Of a stretch of DNA of 64,000 bases, positions 1 to 8,335 are shown one piece after another. The notes beneath the pieces are model-generated. The model worked only from the letters and a program-made list of their open reading frames with translations, ran no database searches and had not been told where the DNA came from. The position numbers were made by a program, and so were the translations under genes. Every line of letters begins with the position of its first letter. The first letter of the stretch is position 1. The stretch covers positions 124,001 through 188,000 of the forward strand of contig NZ_CP133160.1 of the NCBI RefSeq assembly GCF_030913365.1, read 5' to 3'. This DNA is from Stenotrophomonas sp. 24(2023) (lineage in GTDB: Bacteria > Pseudomonadota > Gammaproteobacteria > Xanthomonadales > Xanthomonadaceae).

Positions 1-924
1 AACACGCTGACCACCGTTGCGCCGAGCTACGGCGTGGCGCTGGTGTCACGTTTCATGGCCGGTGTGGCCGCAGGGCTGTCGTGGGGCATCCTGGCCGGCT
101 ACGCACGACGGCTGGTTCCCCCCCACCTGCAGGGCAAGGCGCTGGCCATCGCCATGGTCGGCACGCCACTGGCCCTGTCACTGGGGACACCGGCGGGTAC
201 CTGGATGGGCGCCGCACTGGGCTGGCGCGCCGCATTCGCGGTGATGTCCGCGCTGGCGGTGCTGCTGGTGGTGTGGATCCTCAAGGCAGTGCCCGACCTG
301 CCCGGCCAGCGTGCCGAAGCACGCGCGCCGCTGCGTGCCGTACTGCGCCTGCGCGGCGTTGTCCCCGTGCTGGCCGTGATCATGGTCTGGATGCTGGGCC
401 ACAACGTGCTCTACACCTACGTGGCGCCCTATCTGGCCGCCCATGGGCTGCAGGCCCGCGTGGACACCGTGCTGCTGACCTTTGGCATCACCTCGCTGGC
501 CGGCATCTGGATCATCGGTGCCACGGTGGACCGCTGGCTGCGACCACTGGTGCTGCTGTGCCTGGCAGGTTTCGGCATGGCCTCCCTGCTGCTGGCTACT
601 GCCGCCACCGTGCCTTGGCTGGTCTATGCCGGTGTTGCCCTGTGGGGCCTGAGCTTTGGTGGCGCCGCCACGCTGCTGCAGACCGCCGCCGCCGATTGTG
701 CCGGCCACCACGTGGATGTCGTGCAGGCCATGGTGACCACCTCCTGGAACCTCGCCATCGCCCTGGGCGGCCTGTCCGGCGGCGTGCTGCTGGCGCGCTT
801 CGGCGGCAATGCCGCGCCGTGGGCGATGGCCGCGCTGTCCGTGCTGGCGCTGCTGCTGGCCGCCTGGGCCCGCCATGGCTTCCGACCGGGCATGCGCCAT
901 GGCCCTGCGATCACCGCGCACTGA
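1..924 (+). CDS. MFS transporter, 5' end outside window
   Basis: The reading frame is open from base 1, so the N-terminal part of the protein lies outside the window; 307 codons are visible, ending at a TGA. The visible part is almost entirely hydrophobic helices separated by short Arg-rich loops, as in the last eight or nine segments of a 12-TM major facilitator. A Gly-rich helix ([15 protein letters not shown], about residues 49-63) resembles motif C of the drug/H+ antiporter subgroup, so an efflux role (arabinose/chloramphenicol exporter type) is likely. The gene ends 34 nt before a Cif-type epoxide hydrolase on the same strand. From memory, Pseudomonas aeruginosa has an MFS gene (PA2933) directly before cif, so the two probably form one operon. 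Substrate unknown. Confidence 0.85.
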   Translation, partial: NTLTTVAPSYGVALVSRFMAGVAAGLSWGILAGYARRLVPPHLQGKALAIAMVGTPLALSLGTPAGTWMGAALGWRAAFAVMSALAVLLVVWILKAVPDLPGQRAEARAPLRAVLRLRGVVPVLAVIMVWMLGHNVLYTYVAPYLAAHGLQARVDTVLLTFGITSLAGIWIIGATVDRWLRPLVLLCLAGFGMASLLLATAATVPWLVYAGVALWGLSFGGAATLLQTAAADCAGHHVDVVQAMVTTSWNLAIALGGLSGGVLLARFGGNAAPWAMAALSVLALLLAAWARHGFRPGMRHGPAITAH

Positions 925-958
925 TCCCACGTCCCTTTCCCCCAACGCGAGACCCACC

Positions 959-1924
959 ATGAAACGCCCCTCCCTGTTCCTCGCGGCCGCCCTGCTGGCG
1001 GCCACTGCCACAGCAACCGCCGCCACGGCACCCGCAGCCGATGAATTCCCGCTACCGGCCGGCTTCGCCTCGCAGTACCAGCAGATCGACGGCACCCGCC
1101 TGCACTACGTGGCCGGCGGCAACGGCCCCCTGGTCCTGCTGGTGCACGGCTTCGGCCAGGCCTGGTACGAGTGGCACCAGTTGATGCCCGAGCTGGCGCG
1201 CACTCACCGCGTGGTGGCGGTGGACCTGCCGGGCCTGGGCCTGTCATCGCCGCCGGCCAGCGGCTACGCCGGCGAAGAGATCGCCGCCACCCTGCACCGT
1301 TTCGCGCTGTCGCAGAGCAAGGGCCAGCCCTTCGATCTGGTGGCGCATGACATCGGCATCTGGAACACCTACCCGATGGCGGTGAAACACCCGCGCGACA
1401 TCCGCCGGCTGGTGTACATGGAGGCACCGATTCCCGATGAAACGGTATATGACTTCCCCGCGTTCACCCCGCAAGGCGAATCACTGGTCTGGCACTTCAG
1501 TTTCTTCGCCGCGCAGCCACAACTGGCCGAGCGACTGATCGAAGGCCGGGAAAAACTGTTCCTGAGCCATTTCATCCGCGAGCACGCCACCAACAAGGCG
1601 GTCTTCGATGATGCCCTGCTCGACCGTTACGTCGCCTCCTATGCCAAGCCGCATACCTTGAACGCATCGTTCGAGTACTACCGCGCCCTCAACACCTCGG
1701 TGCAGCAGAACATCCGCCTGCGCGTGCAGCCGCTGACGATGCCGGCCCTGGCCATCGGTGGCGGCGGCCACGGTGGCATGGGACAGTTCCAGGTGCAGCA
1801 GATGCAGCGCTACGCCAGCAACGTGCAGGGCCATGTGCTGCCGGGCTGCGGGCACTGGCTGCCGGAAGAATGCGCCGCCCAGCTCAATCCGCTGGTGGTC
1901 GATTTCCTCACCGGCAACAAGTAG
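959..1924 (+). CDS. cif: Secreted Cif-like epoxide hydrolase (alpha/beta fold)
   Basis: 321 aa with a signal peptide (about residues 1-27, ending near ATAPAA), so probably periplasmic or secreted. The nucleophile elbow reads VAHDIGIW, with Asp131 where serine hydrolases have Ser; this marks an epoxide hydrolase or dehalogenase mechanism. Every catalytic residue I recall for P. aeruginosa CFTR inhibitory factor (Asp129, Glu153, His177, Tyr239, His297) has a counterpart at plus two: Asp131, Glu155 (in MEAP), His179 (in WHF), Tyr241 (in FEYY) and His299 (in GCGHW). Long stretches such as [17 protein letters not shown] and [14 protein letters not shown] are nearly Cif-identical. Cif opens epoxides and lowers CFTR in host cells; effects here are inference. 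The start is ATG 959, which begins the signal peptide. The preceding MFS gene is probably co-transcribed. Confidence 0.9.
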   Translation: MKRPSLFLAAALLAATATATAATAPAADEFPLPAGFASQYQQIDGTRLHYVAGGNGPLVLLVHGFGQAWYEWHQLMPELARTHRVVAVDLPGLGLSSPPASGYAGEEIAATLHRFALSQSKGQPFDLVAHDIGIWNTYPMAVKHPRDIRRLVYMEAPIPDETVYDFPAFTPQGESLVWHFSFFAAQPQLAERLIEGREKLFLSHFIREHATNKAVFDDALLDRYVASYAKPHTLNASFEYYRALNTSVQQNIRLRVQPLTMPALAIGGGGHGGMGQFQVQQMQRYASNVQGHVLPGCGHWLPEECAAQLNPLVVDFLTGNK

Positions 1925-1930
1925 GCCACG

Positions 1931-1958
1931 GCGGGGTGGTGCCATCGGTCCACCCCGC
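1931..1958 (+). terminator. Hairpin downstream of cif-like gene
   Basis: Perfect 9-bp inverted repeat (GCGGGGTGG, 10-nt loop, CCACCCCGC) starting 7 nt after the cif-like stop codon. There is no clear T-run, so it is a terminator-like or mRNA-stabilising hairpin rather than a textbook intrinsic terminator. Confidence 0.5.
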
Positions 1959-1980
1959 TTCCGGCGCTTGTCGCGCCAAT

Positions 1981-1995
1981 TGTTACTATATAACA
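1981..1995. promoter_or_regulatory. Zur-box-like palindrome upstream of TonB receptor
   Basis: TGTTA-CTATA-TAACA lies 31 nt before the receptor start codon. The TGTTA/TAACA arms and AT-rich centre resemble the known Zur operator (TGTTATAATATAACA type). The receptor looks ZnuD-like, so zinc-responsive repression is a reasonable inference. No binding evidence. Confidence 0.5.
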
Positions 1996-2026
1996 TTCGC
2001 CCCCGTTTATTCAGAGGGGGTCCCCC

Positions 2027-4357
2027 ATGCGTTACCACCTGCTTGCCGCGGCCATCGCGCTGAGCGTCCAGAGCGTCCATGCCGCCGACGATGTCACCCT
2101 GCCCACCCTGCGCGTGCAGGCCGATGCGCCCTCGCGCGTGGATACCGTCGTCACCGTGCCGAACGACCGCGTGCAGAGCCGTACGCTGGGCGATGTGCTG
2201 CAACAGGTCTCCGGCGTGCAGAGCACGGCCTTCGGGCCGAATGCCGGGGCGCCGGTCATCCGCAGCCTCAGCGGCAGCCGGGTGCAGATCCTGGAAGACG
2301 GGCAGTCGATCCTGGGCATGAACGCGCTGAGCGGCGACATCAACGTGCCGTTCGATCCGCTGTTCGTACGCAGCGTCACCGTCAACAAGTCCTCCGATAC
2401 CGTGCGCTATGGCGGCAACGCCATCGGCGGCAGCGTCACCATCGATACGGGCATCCTGTCCCGGCAGATGGAGGACAAGGACCAGACGATGGAGCTGGTG
2501 CTGCGCAAGGGCTTCAACGCCGCCGACGCGCAGGGCTTCCGCATGAACTTCAACAACCAGCGCAACGTATCCACCAACCTGCAGGTGTCCACCCAGCGCA
2601 TTTCGCACTACGACATCCCCGGCAACAGCAAGGCCAGCGCCTGCAACAGCGCGCTGTTCCCGGCCGCCGGCGGGGTGAACACCGCCCTGGCCGATGCCTG
2701 CCAGAAGGAAGCGCGCGTGCAGCAGGTGTACAACAAGGCGTCCCAGCCCTATATCGACCAGTTCATGACCGAGAATCCGGACTGGGCCGATGGCGAGTTC
2801 TCGTTCTACACCAGCAGCCCGACCTCGGTCTGGCAGCGCCGCACCTACACCAACCCGGCCAACCCGCTGTATGTGTCGGGCACGCCCTCGTACGTGCAGC
2901 AGAAGATCAACAACGATGTCACGCCTGACTACCACCACACCCTGGGCAACAGCTACTTCAGGAACGCGCAGGTCGCGCTGGGCTCGACCTACTTCTTCGA
3001 CCGCGGCCATGTGGGCATCAGCGTGGATGCCAAGGACAGCGACTACGGCGTGCCGGGGTTCTCGATGCAGAACCTGTCCTTCGGCTCCAACTATGCCAAG
3101 GACCTGCCGGTGGGCGTGGTCATCAAGCAGGAAAAGTACGCACTGGAAGCGCAGCTGCGCGATCCGCTGCCGTACCTGGACCGCGCGGAGCTGCGCGTTT
3201 CCCGGCTGCACAACACCTCCGGTGAGCGGCTGGGGGCCAGCACGGCAAATGACTTCCAGTTCGACACCACCCAGGCCGAGCTGCTGCTGGCGCATCGCCG
3301 GGTGGGGCCGCTGTCGGGCGTGCTGGGCCTGAGCCGGCAGGAACGCGAGGTGACCGGCACCGGCCCACAGCGCTACCTGCCCGATGTCACCACCGGCAGT
3401 ACCGCCGTGTTCGTGAAGGAAACACTGGACGTTGACTGGGCTTCTTTCGATGCAGGCTTCCGCCACGAACGCATCGACCATGACGTGCAGGACAGCGGCT
3501 TCAAGCGCGCGCGCAATTCGGCCAACACCGCCCTGGAAGACCGTGCTTTCCGCCTGAACAGCTATTCGCTCGGTGGCCTGGTGGAACTGGGCCGGTTGTT
3601 CGGGGCCAAGCTGCGCTATTCCTCCTCGCAGCGTGCACCGGAAATCAACGAGCTGTACGCCAGCAACCCGCACTACTCCATCATGACCCAGGAAGAAGGC
3701 AACCAGAACCTCAAGCCCGAGCGCGCCAGGACCCTGGAACTGACCGGCCTGTTCCATGTGGGAGGCTTCGAGCTGAGCGCCACCGGCTACCGCATGCGCT
3801 ACGAAAACTACCTGTACCTGGGCTACTCGGGCCTGCAGACCGGCAACCGCCTGCCACTGAAATACTGGAAGCAGACCGACACCACGGTGAAGGGCCTGGA
3901 GATCGACGCCCGCCAGGCGCTGGAGCTGGGCCGAGGCGGCACGCTGCAGCTTTCCGCCTTTGCCGACCTGGTACGCAACCGCGCCGACGCGCCCGACGCG
4001 CTGCGCGCGCACAACGATGGCCTCTACCTGCCCAACATGCCGACCAACCGCTACGGTGCCAATGTGGCCTGGGAACGCGGCCCCTGGAAAGCACGCCTGT
4101 CGGGCACCTACTACGCCACACAGAAGTACCTGGGCAGGAACGTGAGCGAGGAGATCCCGCTGGATGCGTTCACGCTGGTGGACGCACAGATCAGCCGTGA
4201 AATCCCGCTGCGCACGGCCTATGTGAGCGGGCTGGAAGTGTTCCTCAGCGGCTCCAACCTGCTCGACCAGGACGCCCGCCCGCACAACTCGCCGCTGAAA
4301 TACATCGCCCCGCTGCCGGGGCGTGGGTTCCAGCTGGGCGTGACCGTGCGGATGTAA
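2027..4357 (+). CDS. TonB-dependent receptor, ZnuD-like
   Basis: 776 aa outer-membrane receptor. Residues 1-19 form a signal peptide cut after VHA. The plug domain covers about 30-150 (DVLQQVSGVQS, ILEDGQSILGMN, VRYGGNAIGGSV) and the rest is beta-barrel, ending GFQLGVTVRM without the usual terminal aromatic residue. A Cys pair at 206 and 225 probably closes an extracellular loop. The C-terminal motif SPLKYIAPLPGRGFQLG and the barrel style recall the zinc receptor ZnuD and related receptors of small metals; together with the Zur-like palindrome upstream this suggests zinc uptake, but a siderophore or other ligand is not excluded. RBS GGGGG lies just before ATG 2027. It converges on a LysR gene 8 nt away. 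Confidence 0.85.
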   Translation: MRYHLLAAAIALSVQSVHAADDVTLPTLRVQADAPSRVDTVVTVPNDRVQSRTLGDVLQQVSGVQSTAFGPNAGAPVIRSLSGSRVQILEDGQSILGMNALSGDINVPFDPLFVRSVTVNKSSDTVRYGGNAIGGSVTIDTGILSRQMEDKDQTMELVLRKGFNAADAQGFRMNFNNQRNVSTNLQVSTQRISHYDIPGNSKASACNSALFPAAGGVNTALADACQKEARVQQVYNKASQPYIDQFMTENPDWADGEFSFYTSSPTSVWQRRTYTNPANPLYVSGTPSYVQQKINNDVTPDYHHTLGNSYFRNAQVALGSTYFFDRGHVGISVDAKDSDYGVPGFSMQNLSFGSNYAKDLPVGVVIKQEKYALEAQLRDPLPYLDRAELRVSRLHNTSGERLGASTANDFQFDTTQAELLLAHRRVGPLSGVLGLSRQEREVTGTGPQRYLPDVTTGSTAVFVKETLDVDWASFDAGFRHERIDHDVQDSGFKRARNSANTALEDRAFRLNSYSLGGLVELGRLFGAKLRYSSSQRAPEINELYASNPHYSIMTQEEGNQNLKPERARTLELTGLFHVGGFELSATGYRMRYENYLYLGYSGLQTGNRLPLKYWKQTDTTVKGLEIDARQALELGRGGTLQLSAFADLVRNRADAPDALRAHNDGLYLPNMPTNRYGANVAWERGPWKARLSGTYYATQKYLGRNVSEEIPLDAFTLVDAQISREIPLRTAYVSGLEVFLSGSNLLDQDARPHNSPLKYIAPLPGRGFQLGVTVRM

Positions 4358-4365
4358 CCTGCGGC

Positions 4366-5250
4366 CTAGGCCACCGCCATGTGCGCGGCCAGATGATCGA
4401 TCAGCGCCGACACCCGCCGCGACGGCGTGGTGCCGGCGAACACCGCAAACAGATCCACCGAGGGCAGCGCGAAGGCGTCCAGTGCCACCTGCAGCCTGCC
4501 CTCGCGCAGTTCCTGGGCGATCTCCCAGCGGTTCTTGATCATCACGCCCACGCCCTGCTCGGCCCAGGCACGCAGCACCCCGCCATCGTTGGCGGCGCGG
4601 TCACCGCTTACCCGCACCGCCGTGGTCACCCCGTCGATCAGGAACGGCCAGGTGGCGAACGGCACGCCGGGCCGGTGCAGGATCAGGCAGTTGTGCGTGG
4701 CCAGCTGTACCGGATGCGTGGGCAGGCCGCGTTGCGCCCAATAGGCCGGCGCGGCACAGACCACGCGCTGGCTGCGCAGCAGCAACCGCGAGCGCAGCGA
4801 TGAATCCTCCAGCGGCCCGTTGCGGATGGCCAGATCGATGTTCTGCCCGACCAGATCGACCACCCCGTCGCCCAGGTGCAGTTCCACGCTGACGCCGGGG
4901 TGCAGCGCCAGGAACCGGTCGAGCAACGGCGCCAGCATGCGCCGGCCGAAATCACGGGTAGCGGTGATGCGGATGCGGCCCGACAGCGCCCCCCCCTGCG
5001 CCAGCTCATCCAGCGTGGTCTGCCATTGCGCCAGCAACCGCCGTGCATCGGCCAGGAAGCGCTCGCCTTCCTGGGTGAAGGCGAGATTGCGCGTGGAGCG
5101 GGTGATCAGCCGCGCGCCGGCCTGGGTTTCCAGCTGCTGCAGGGCCAGGGTCACCGTGGACGGGGCCACCGCGTGCTGGCGTGCCGCGGCGGAAAAGCTG
5201 CCGGCTTCGGCAATGCCGACGAACAGGCGAAGCGCTTCGAAGGTGTCCAT
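4366..5250 (-). CDS. LysR-family transcriptional regulator
   Basis: 294 aa. An N-terminal winged HTH (residues about 1-60, FVGIAEAGSFSAAARQ then VAPSTVTLALQQLE) is followed by a LysR substrate-binding domain (about 88-290). It lies divergent to an SDR/nitroreductase pair and is probably their regulator. A perfect 19-bp palindrome containing a T-N11-A LysR core sits 27 nt upstream of its start and is the likely operator for autoregulation and control of the neighbours. The inducer is unknown; nitroaromatic or quinone stress would fit the targets. Confidence 0.92.
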   Translation of the reverse strand: MDTFEALRLFVGIAEAGSFSAAARQHAVAPSTVTLALQQLETQAGARLITRSTRNLAFTQEGERFLADARRLLAQWQTTLDELAQGGALSGRIRITATRDFGRRMLAPLLDRFLALHPGVSVELHLGDGVVDLVGQNIDLAIRNGPLEDSSLRSRLLLRSQRVVCAAPAYWAQRGLPTHPVQLATHNCLILHRPGVPFATWPFLIDGVTTAVRVSGDRAANDGGVLRAWAEQGVGVMIKNRWEIAQELREGRLQVALDAFALPSVDLFAVFAGTTPSRRVSALIDHLAAHMAVA

Positions 5251-5276
5251 GGGCCTTGGCCTGCAGCGGAAATTAT

Positions 5277-5295
5277 TTTTCGAGATTCTCGAAAA
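5277..5295. promoter_or_regulatory. LysR operator candidate (perfect palindrome)
   Basis: TTTTCGAGA-T-TCTCGAAAA, 19 bp and perfect around a single T. Its core TTCGAGATTCTCGAA fits the LysR T-N11-A rule. It lies between the divergent LysR gene (start 5250) and the SDR gene (start 5375). Confidence 0.65.
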
Positions 5296-5374
5296 GTATT
5301 GGCGAATCCGGGTGGATTATCAATGCGACTGCAATGACGGATCGTGACCGGGTCTTCCCCCACACAGGTTCACC

Positions 5375-6163
5375 ATGCAGATCGATTTTTCCGGGCGCCG
5401 GGTACTGATCACCGGCTCCACCAGCGGCATCGGCTTCGCCGCCGCACGCGGTTTCCTTGCCGCCGGGGCGCAGGTCATCCTCAATGGCCGCAGCCAGGCC
5501 CGCGTGGACGCCGCGCTGGACAGGCTGGGCGCACCGGCCCCGCAGGCTGTCGGGCATGCCGGTGACCTGGGCAGCGCCGAGGGCTGCGCGCAGCTGGTCC
5601 AGCGCTTCCCGCAGGTGGACATCCTGGTCAACAACCTGGGCATCTTCGGCCCGCAGGATTTCTTCGCCACCGATGATGCCACCTGGGACACCTTCTTCCA
5701 GACCAATGTGATGTCCGGGGTGCGTCTGGCCCGCGCGTATGCACCGGGCATGGCCGAGCGCGGCTTCGGCCGCATCGTGTTCGTGTCATCCGAATCGGCA
5801 TTGAACACCCCGGCGGACATGATCCACTACGGCTTCACCAAGACCGCGCAGCTGGCGGTGTCGCGCGGCCTGGCCAAGCGCCTGGCCGGCAGCGGCGTGA
5901 CCGTCAACGCGGTGCTGCCCGGCCCGACCCTGTCCGATGGCGTGGCCGACATGCTGCAGGAGGAAGTCACGCGCAGCGGCCGGTCGCTGGAAGAGGTGGC
6001 CACCGCCTTCATCGCCGAGCACCGGGGCTCCTCCATCCTGCGCCGCGCCTCCACGGTGGAGGAAGTGGCCAACATGATCCTCTACACCAGCTCGTCGCAG
6101 GCTTCGGCCACCACCGGCGCTGCGCTGCGCGTGGATGGCGGCGTGGTCGACACCATCGCCTGA
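5375..6163 (+). CDS. SDR-family NAD(P)-dependent oxidoreductase
   Basis: 262 aa classical short-chain dehydrogenase. The nucleotide-binding motif TGSTSGIG is at residues 13-20 and NNLG (for the family's NNAG) at 86-89. The catalytic Ser139, Tyr152 and Lys156 are in place (HYGFTK). Its C-terminal region has the usual family ending (ASATTGAALRVDGG). It is followed 24 nt later by a nitroreductase-family gene, so the two form a redox operon facing a LysR regulator. Substrate not predictable from sequence. Start ATG 5375 follows a weak AGG ribosome-binding site. Confidence 0.92.
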   Translation: MQIDFSGRRVLITGSTSGIGFAAARGFLAAGAQVILNGRSQARVDAALDRLGAPAPQAVGHAGDLGSAEGCAQLVQRFPQVDILVNNLGIFGPQDFFATDDATWDTFFQTNVMSGVRLARAYAPGMAERGFGRIVFVSSESALNTPADMIHYGFTKTAQLAVSRGLAKRLAGSGVTVNAVLPGPTLSDGVADMLQEEVTRSGRSLEEVATAFIAEHRGSSILRRASTVEEVANMILYTSSSQASATTGAALRVDGGVVDTIA

Positions 6164-6187
6164 TCGCCTCTTTCAAGGACTATTTCC

Positions 6188-6805
6188 ATGATTGCCAACA
6201 TTGCCGATTTCCTGGCCAGCCGCCGCACCACCAACCTGTTCGATCCGGACCAGCGCCTGGACGATGCGCAGCTGCGCGATCTGGTGCGCATTGCCAGCAC
6301 CGCGCCCAGCGCCTTCAACCTGCAGAACTGGCGCTTCATCGCGGTGCGCAGCGAGGAGGCCAAACAACGCCTGCGTGCCGTGGCCTGGGACCAGGCGAAG
6401 ATCACCGATGCTGCCGCCACCTTCATCATGGTGGGCGAACTGGCCGACCACCGTACCCTGCCCGCCCGTCTGCAGGGCGCGGTGGATGCCGGTTTCATGC
6501 CGGCCGAGATGGTGCCGGGCTGGGAAGGCGCAGCGCGCAGCCTGTATGCCGACCAGCCGCAGCGCCAGCGCGATGAGGCCGTGCGCAGCGCCACTTTCGC
6601 GGCCACCACGCTGATCCACGCTGCACGCACCCTCGGCCTGGGCGCCGCACCGATGATCGGCTTCGATGCCGACGCGGTGGCGCGCGAATTCGGGCTGGGT
6701 ACACAGGATGTGCCGGTGATGCTGCTGGCCATCGGCGTGGCCCTGCCGGAGAACTGGCCGCAGAAGCCGCGCCGGCCGGTCGCCGAACTGCTGCAGTTCG
6801 CCTGA
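6188..6805 (+). CDS. Nitroreductase-family FMN oxidoreductase
   Basis: 205 aa, the usual size for the nitroreductase fold. The N-terminal signature SRRTTNLFDP is followed by APSAFNLQNWRF (about residues 42-53), the FMN-contacting region of NfsB-like enzymes. The C-terminal GLGAAPMIGFDADAVAREF is also typical. Such enzymes use NAD(P)H to reduce nitro compounds, quinones or enones; the exact substrate is unknown. AAGGA lies 8 nt before the ATG. Cytoplasmic, and likely co-transcribed with the SDR gene upstream. Confidence 0.9.
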   Translation: MIANIADFLASRRTTNLFDPDQRLDDAQLRDLVRIASTAPSAFNLQNWRFIAVRSEEAKQRLRAVAWDQAKITDAAATFIMVGELADHRTLPARLQGAVDAGFMPAEMVPGWEGAARSLYADQPQRQRDEAVRSATFAATTLIHAARTLGLGAAPMIGFDADAVAREFGLGTQDVPVMLLAIGVALPENWPQKPRRPVAELLQFA

Positions 6806-6831
6806 CGCACGCTACCTGCACAAAAGAGCCC

Positions 6832-6855
6832 GGAACGCCCCGCAGGGGGCGTTCC
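6832..6855 (+). terminator. Hairpin after nitroreductase gene
   Basis: Perfect 10-bp stem GGAACGCCCC / GGGGCGTTCC with a GCAG loop, 26 nt after the nitroreductase stop. No T-run follows, so termination efficiency is uncertain. Confidence 0.55.
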
Positions 6856-6944
6856 CCGGTTCACCGGCCCGGCAGCGGCTGCCCCTTGCCAGTACACGGC
6901 AGGACAACCCAGTATCAGCCCATTACCGCATCGGGTGAACGGCA

Positions 6945-7475
6945 ATGCGCGTTGTGTTCCTGCATGGCCCGGCCGCGTCCGGCAAGCACACCATCGGCAC
7001 CTTGGTAGCGCGCCAGCTCGGCATCCCGCTGTTCCACAACCATCTTGCCGTCGATGTCGCGCTGTCCCTGTTCGCGTTTGGTACGGCGGGTTTCCAGCGC
7101 ATCCGTGCCGGCCTGTGGCAGCTGTGCTTCGACGAAGCGGCTGCAGCCGGACAGTCGTTTGTCTTTACCTTCCATCCCGAGGCCAGTGTTGACCCCGGCC
7201 TTGTGCAGCATCTTGTTGCCCGCGTGGAGGCCCATGGCGGCACCGTCGCGTTTGTCGAACTGGCCTGTTCGGTTGACGCCACGCTGGCGCGACTGGGGGA
7301 ACCAAGCCGCAAGGCGTTCAAGAAACTGGCCGATCCAGCGCTGTACCTTTCCATCGAACAATCCGGCGGCTTCTCGTTTCCCCCGTTGCCAACGCCCGTT
7401 GTGAGAGTGGATACCGAACTGCACGGCCCCCAGCAGGCGGCGGACATCATCGTCGCGGCGCTGGGGACCGGCTGA
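6945..7475 (+). CDS. P-loop kinase-like protein of unknown function
   Basis: 176 aa. The N-terminus is a clear Walker A (GPAASGKH, residues 8-15) in the setting MRVVFLHG, as in small nucleoside or shikimate kinase-like AAA proteins. The rest shows FHNHLAVD near residue 30 and a central FTFHPEAS, which recall uncharacterised P-loop proteins of this family. No lid or substrate motif lets me name a substrate. The start ATG 6945 sits directly at the Walker A strand; the RBS is weak. The neighbour downstream is convergent and unrelated. Confidence 0.75.
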   Translation: MRVVFLHGPAASGKHTIGTLVARQLGIPLFHNHLAVDVALSLFAFGTAGFQRIRAGLWQLCFDEAAAAGQSFVFTFHPEASVDPGLVQHLVARVEAHGGTVAFVELACSVDATLARLGEPSRKAFKKLADPALYLSIEQSGGFSFPPLPTPVVRVDTELHGPQQAADIIVAALGTG

Positions 7476-7476
7476 T

Positions 7477-7884
7477 TCACGGGCGCAGGCAGCGCTCGGC
7501 CTGTTCGGACAGCGCCGCACAGGCACGGAACAACCCATCGACCACATGGGCTTTGGGCTGCAGGGCTGGGCCATCGTCCTCGCGCGCCACATGCGCGGCG
7601 TGCAGCACGGCCAGCACCGCCGATACACCGGACAGGCTGCGCGTGGCACGCGCCAGATCGAGCGCGCGGCCAGGCGTCAGCCGCAGTTCCGACCAGGGCT
7701 CGCCATCGGCACAGTGGCCGCGGCCATGGTCGTCCAGCACGGTGAAGAACGCAGGCGTGGGCGCGTTCTCGGCGGCATCGCAGAGTGCGTCTTCCATCTT
7801 TTCGGCCAGGGCAGTGGGAAGTTCGCGCACTGCATCGCCGATCAACGCATGCAGACGAGGGTAACAGGGAAGTAGAACGGACAT
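7477..7884 (-). CDS. Hypothetical protein, Ala-rich helical
   Basis: 135 aa, not recognised. ATG 7884 is preferred because GAGG lies about 8 nt upstream; the frame runs further upstream but into Arg/Pro/Cys-rich text without coding character. The protein is acidic and largely helical (LPTALAEKMEDALCDAAENA, then LDLARATRSLSGVSAVLAVL), with no signal peptide or TM segment. The helical C-terminal half recalls small DUF6124-type proteins of pseudomonads, but I would not assign it. It converges on the P-loop gene with a 1-nt gap. Confidence 0.6.
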   Translation of the reverse strand: MSVLLPCYPRLHALIGDAVRELPTALAEKMEDALCDAAENAPTPAFFTVLDDHGRGHCADGEPWSELRLTPGRALDLARATRSLSGVSAVLAVLHAAHVAREDDGPALQPKAHVVDGLFRACAALSEQAERCLRP

Positions 7885-8335
7885 GGCGGCAACCTCGCAG
7901 GTCTGTGGCCACCTGCAGCTGCAAGGTGGCGGACGGTGCGGGTTGGCGTGCCGGATACATACCGCTGAAGCCGGCGGATCACAGATCCCCACACACCGTC
8001 CGCCATGAACGGGCAGACGATGCATTGTCGGGACAGCAGCAGACGCTGCAAGCCCGACCCGGTGCGGTATGTAAGTTCAGGACGCCAATCCCGGCCAGGA
8101 CAGGTGCCCTGGCGCGGCCATGCTCCCGGCCTGCCACGCCTGTGAGCAATCGGAAAACCCCGCATTACGTGCTGAACTGCGGCGCTTTTCGCCTTGGCAT
8201 CGTGTTGCGTGATCCAACGCACGGCGCCAATGCGGACGCGCTCAACGTCCGCCTGTGACCCTGCGCTGGTTGCTCCCCTAGCCAACCCAGCCAGCTGTCG
8301 CGGTCACGCCCGAATGCGACAGCTGGCGCGCCTCA
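7885..8335. other. 451-bp gene-free stretch with a terminal hairpin
   Basis: No convincing coding sequence on either strand: the only long frame (minus, about 147 codons) is Arg/Trp/Cys-rich and overlaps the neighbouring gene. The stretch carries the promoter region of the 135-aa gene and, at its right end, an 11-bp-stem hairpin downstream of the aminotransferase. Confidence 0.6.
8291..8326 (-). terminator. Hairpin downstream of aminotransferase gene
   Basis: Perfect 11-bp stem CCAGCTGTCGC / GCGACAGCTGG with a 14-nt loop, starting 10 nt beyond the aminotransferase stop. No T-run on the minus strand; likely 3'-end hairpin of the receptor-aminotransferase transcript. Confidence 0.5.

Noticed and set aside
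1481..4285. Very long antisense reading frame opposite cif and the TonB receptor
   Set aside because: High-GC coding DNA commonly leaves the antisense frame open. The translated text is repetitive His/Gln/Arg/Val without domains; the plus-strand genes have signal peptides and motifs.
7842..8285. 147-codon minus-strand frame in the gap before the aminotransferase
   Set aside because: Arg/Trp/Cys/Pro-rich, no RBS or motif, and overlaps the better-supported 135-aa gene in another frame.
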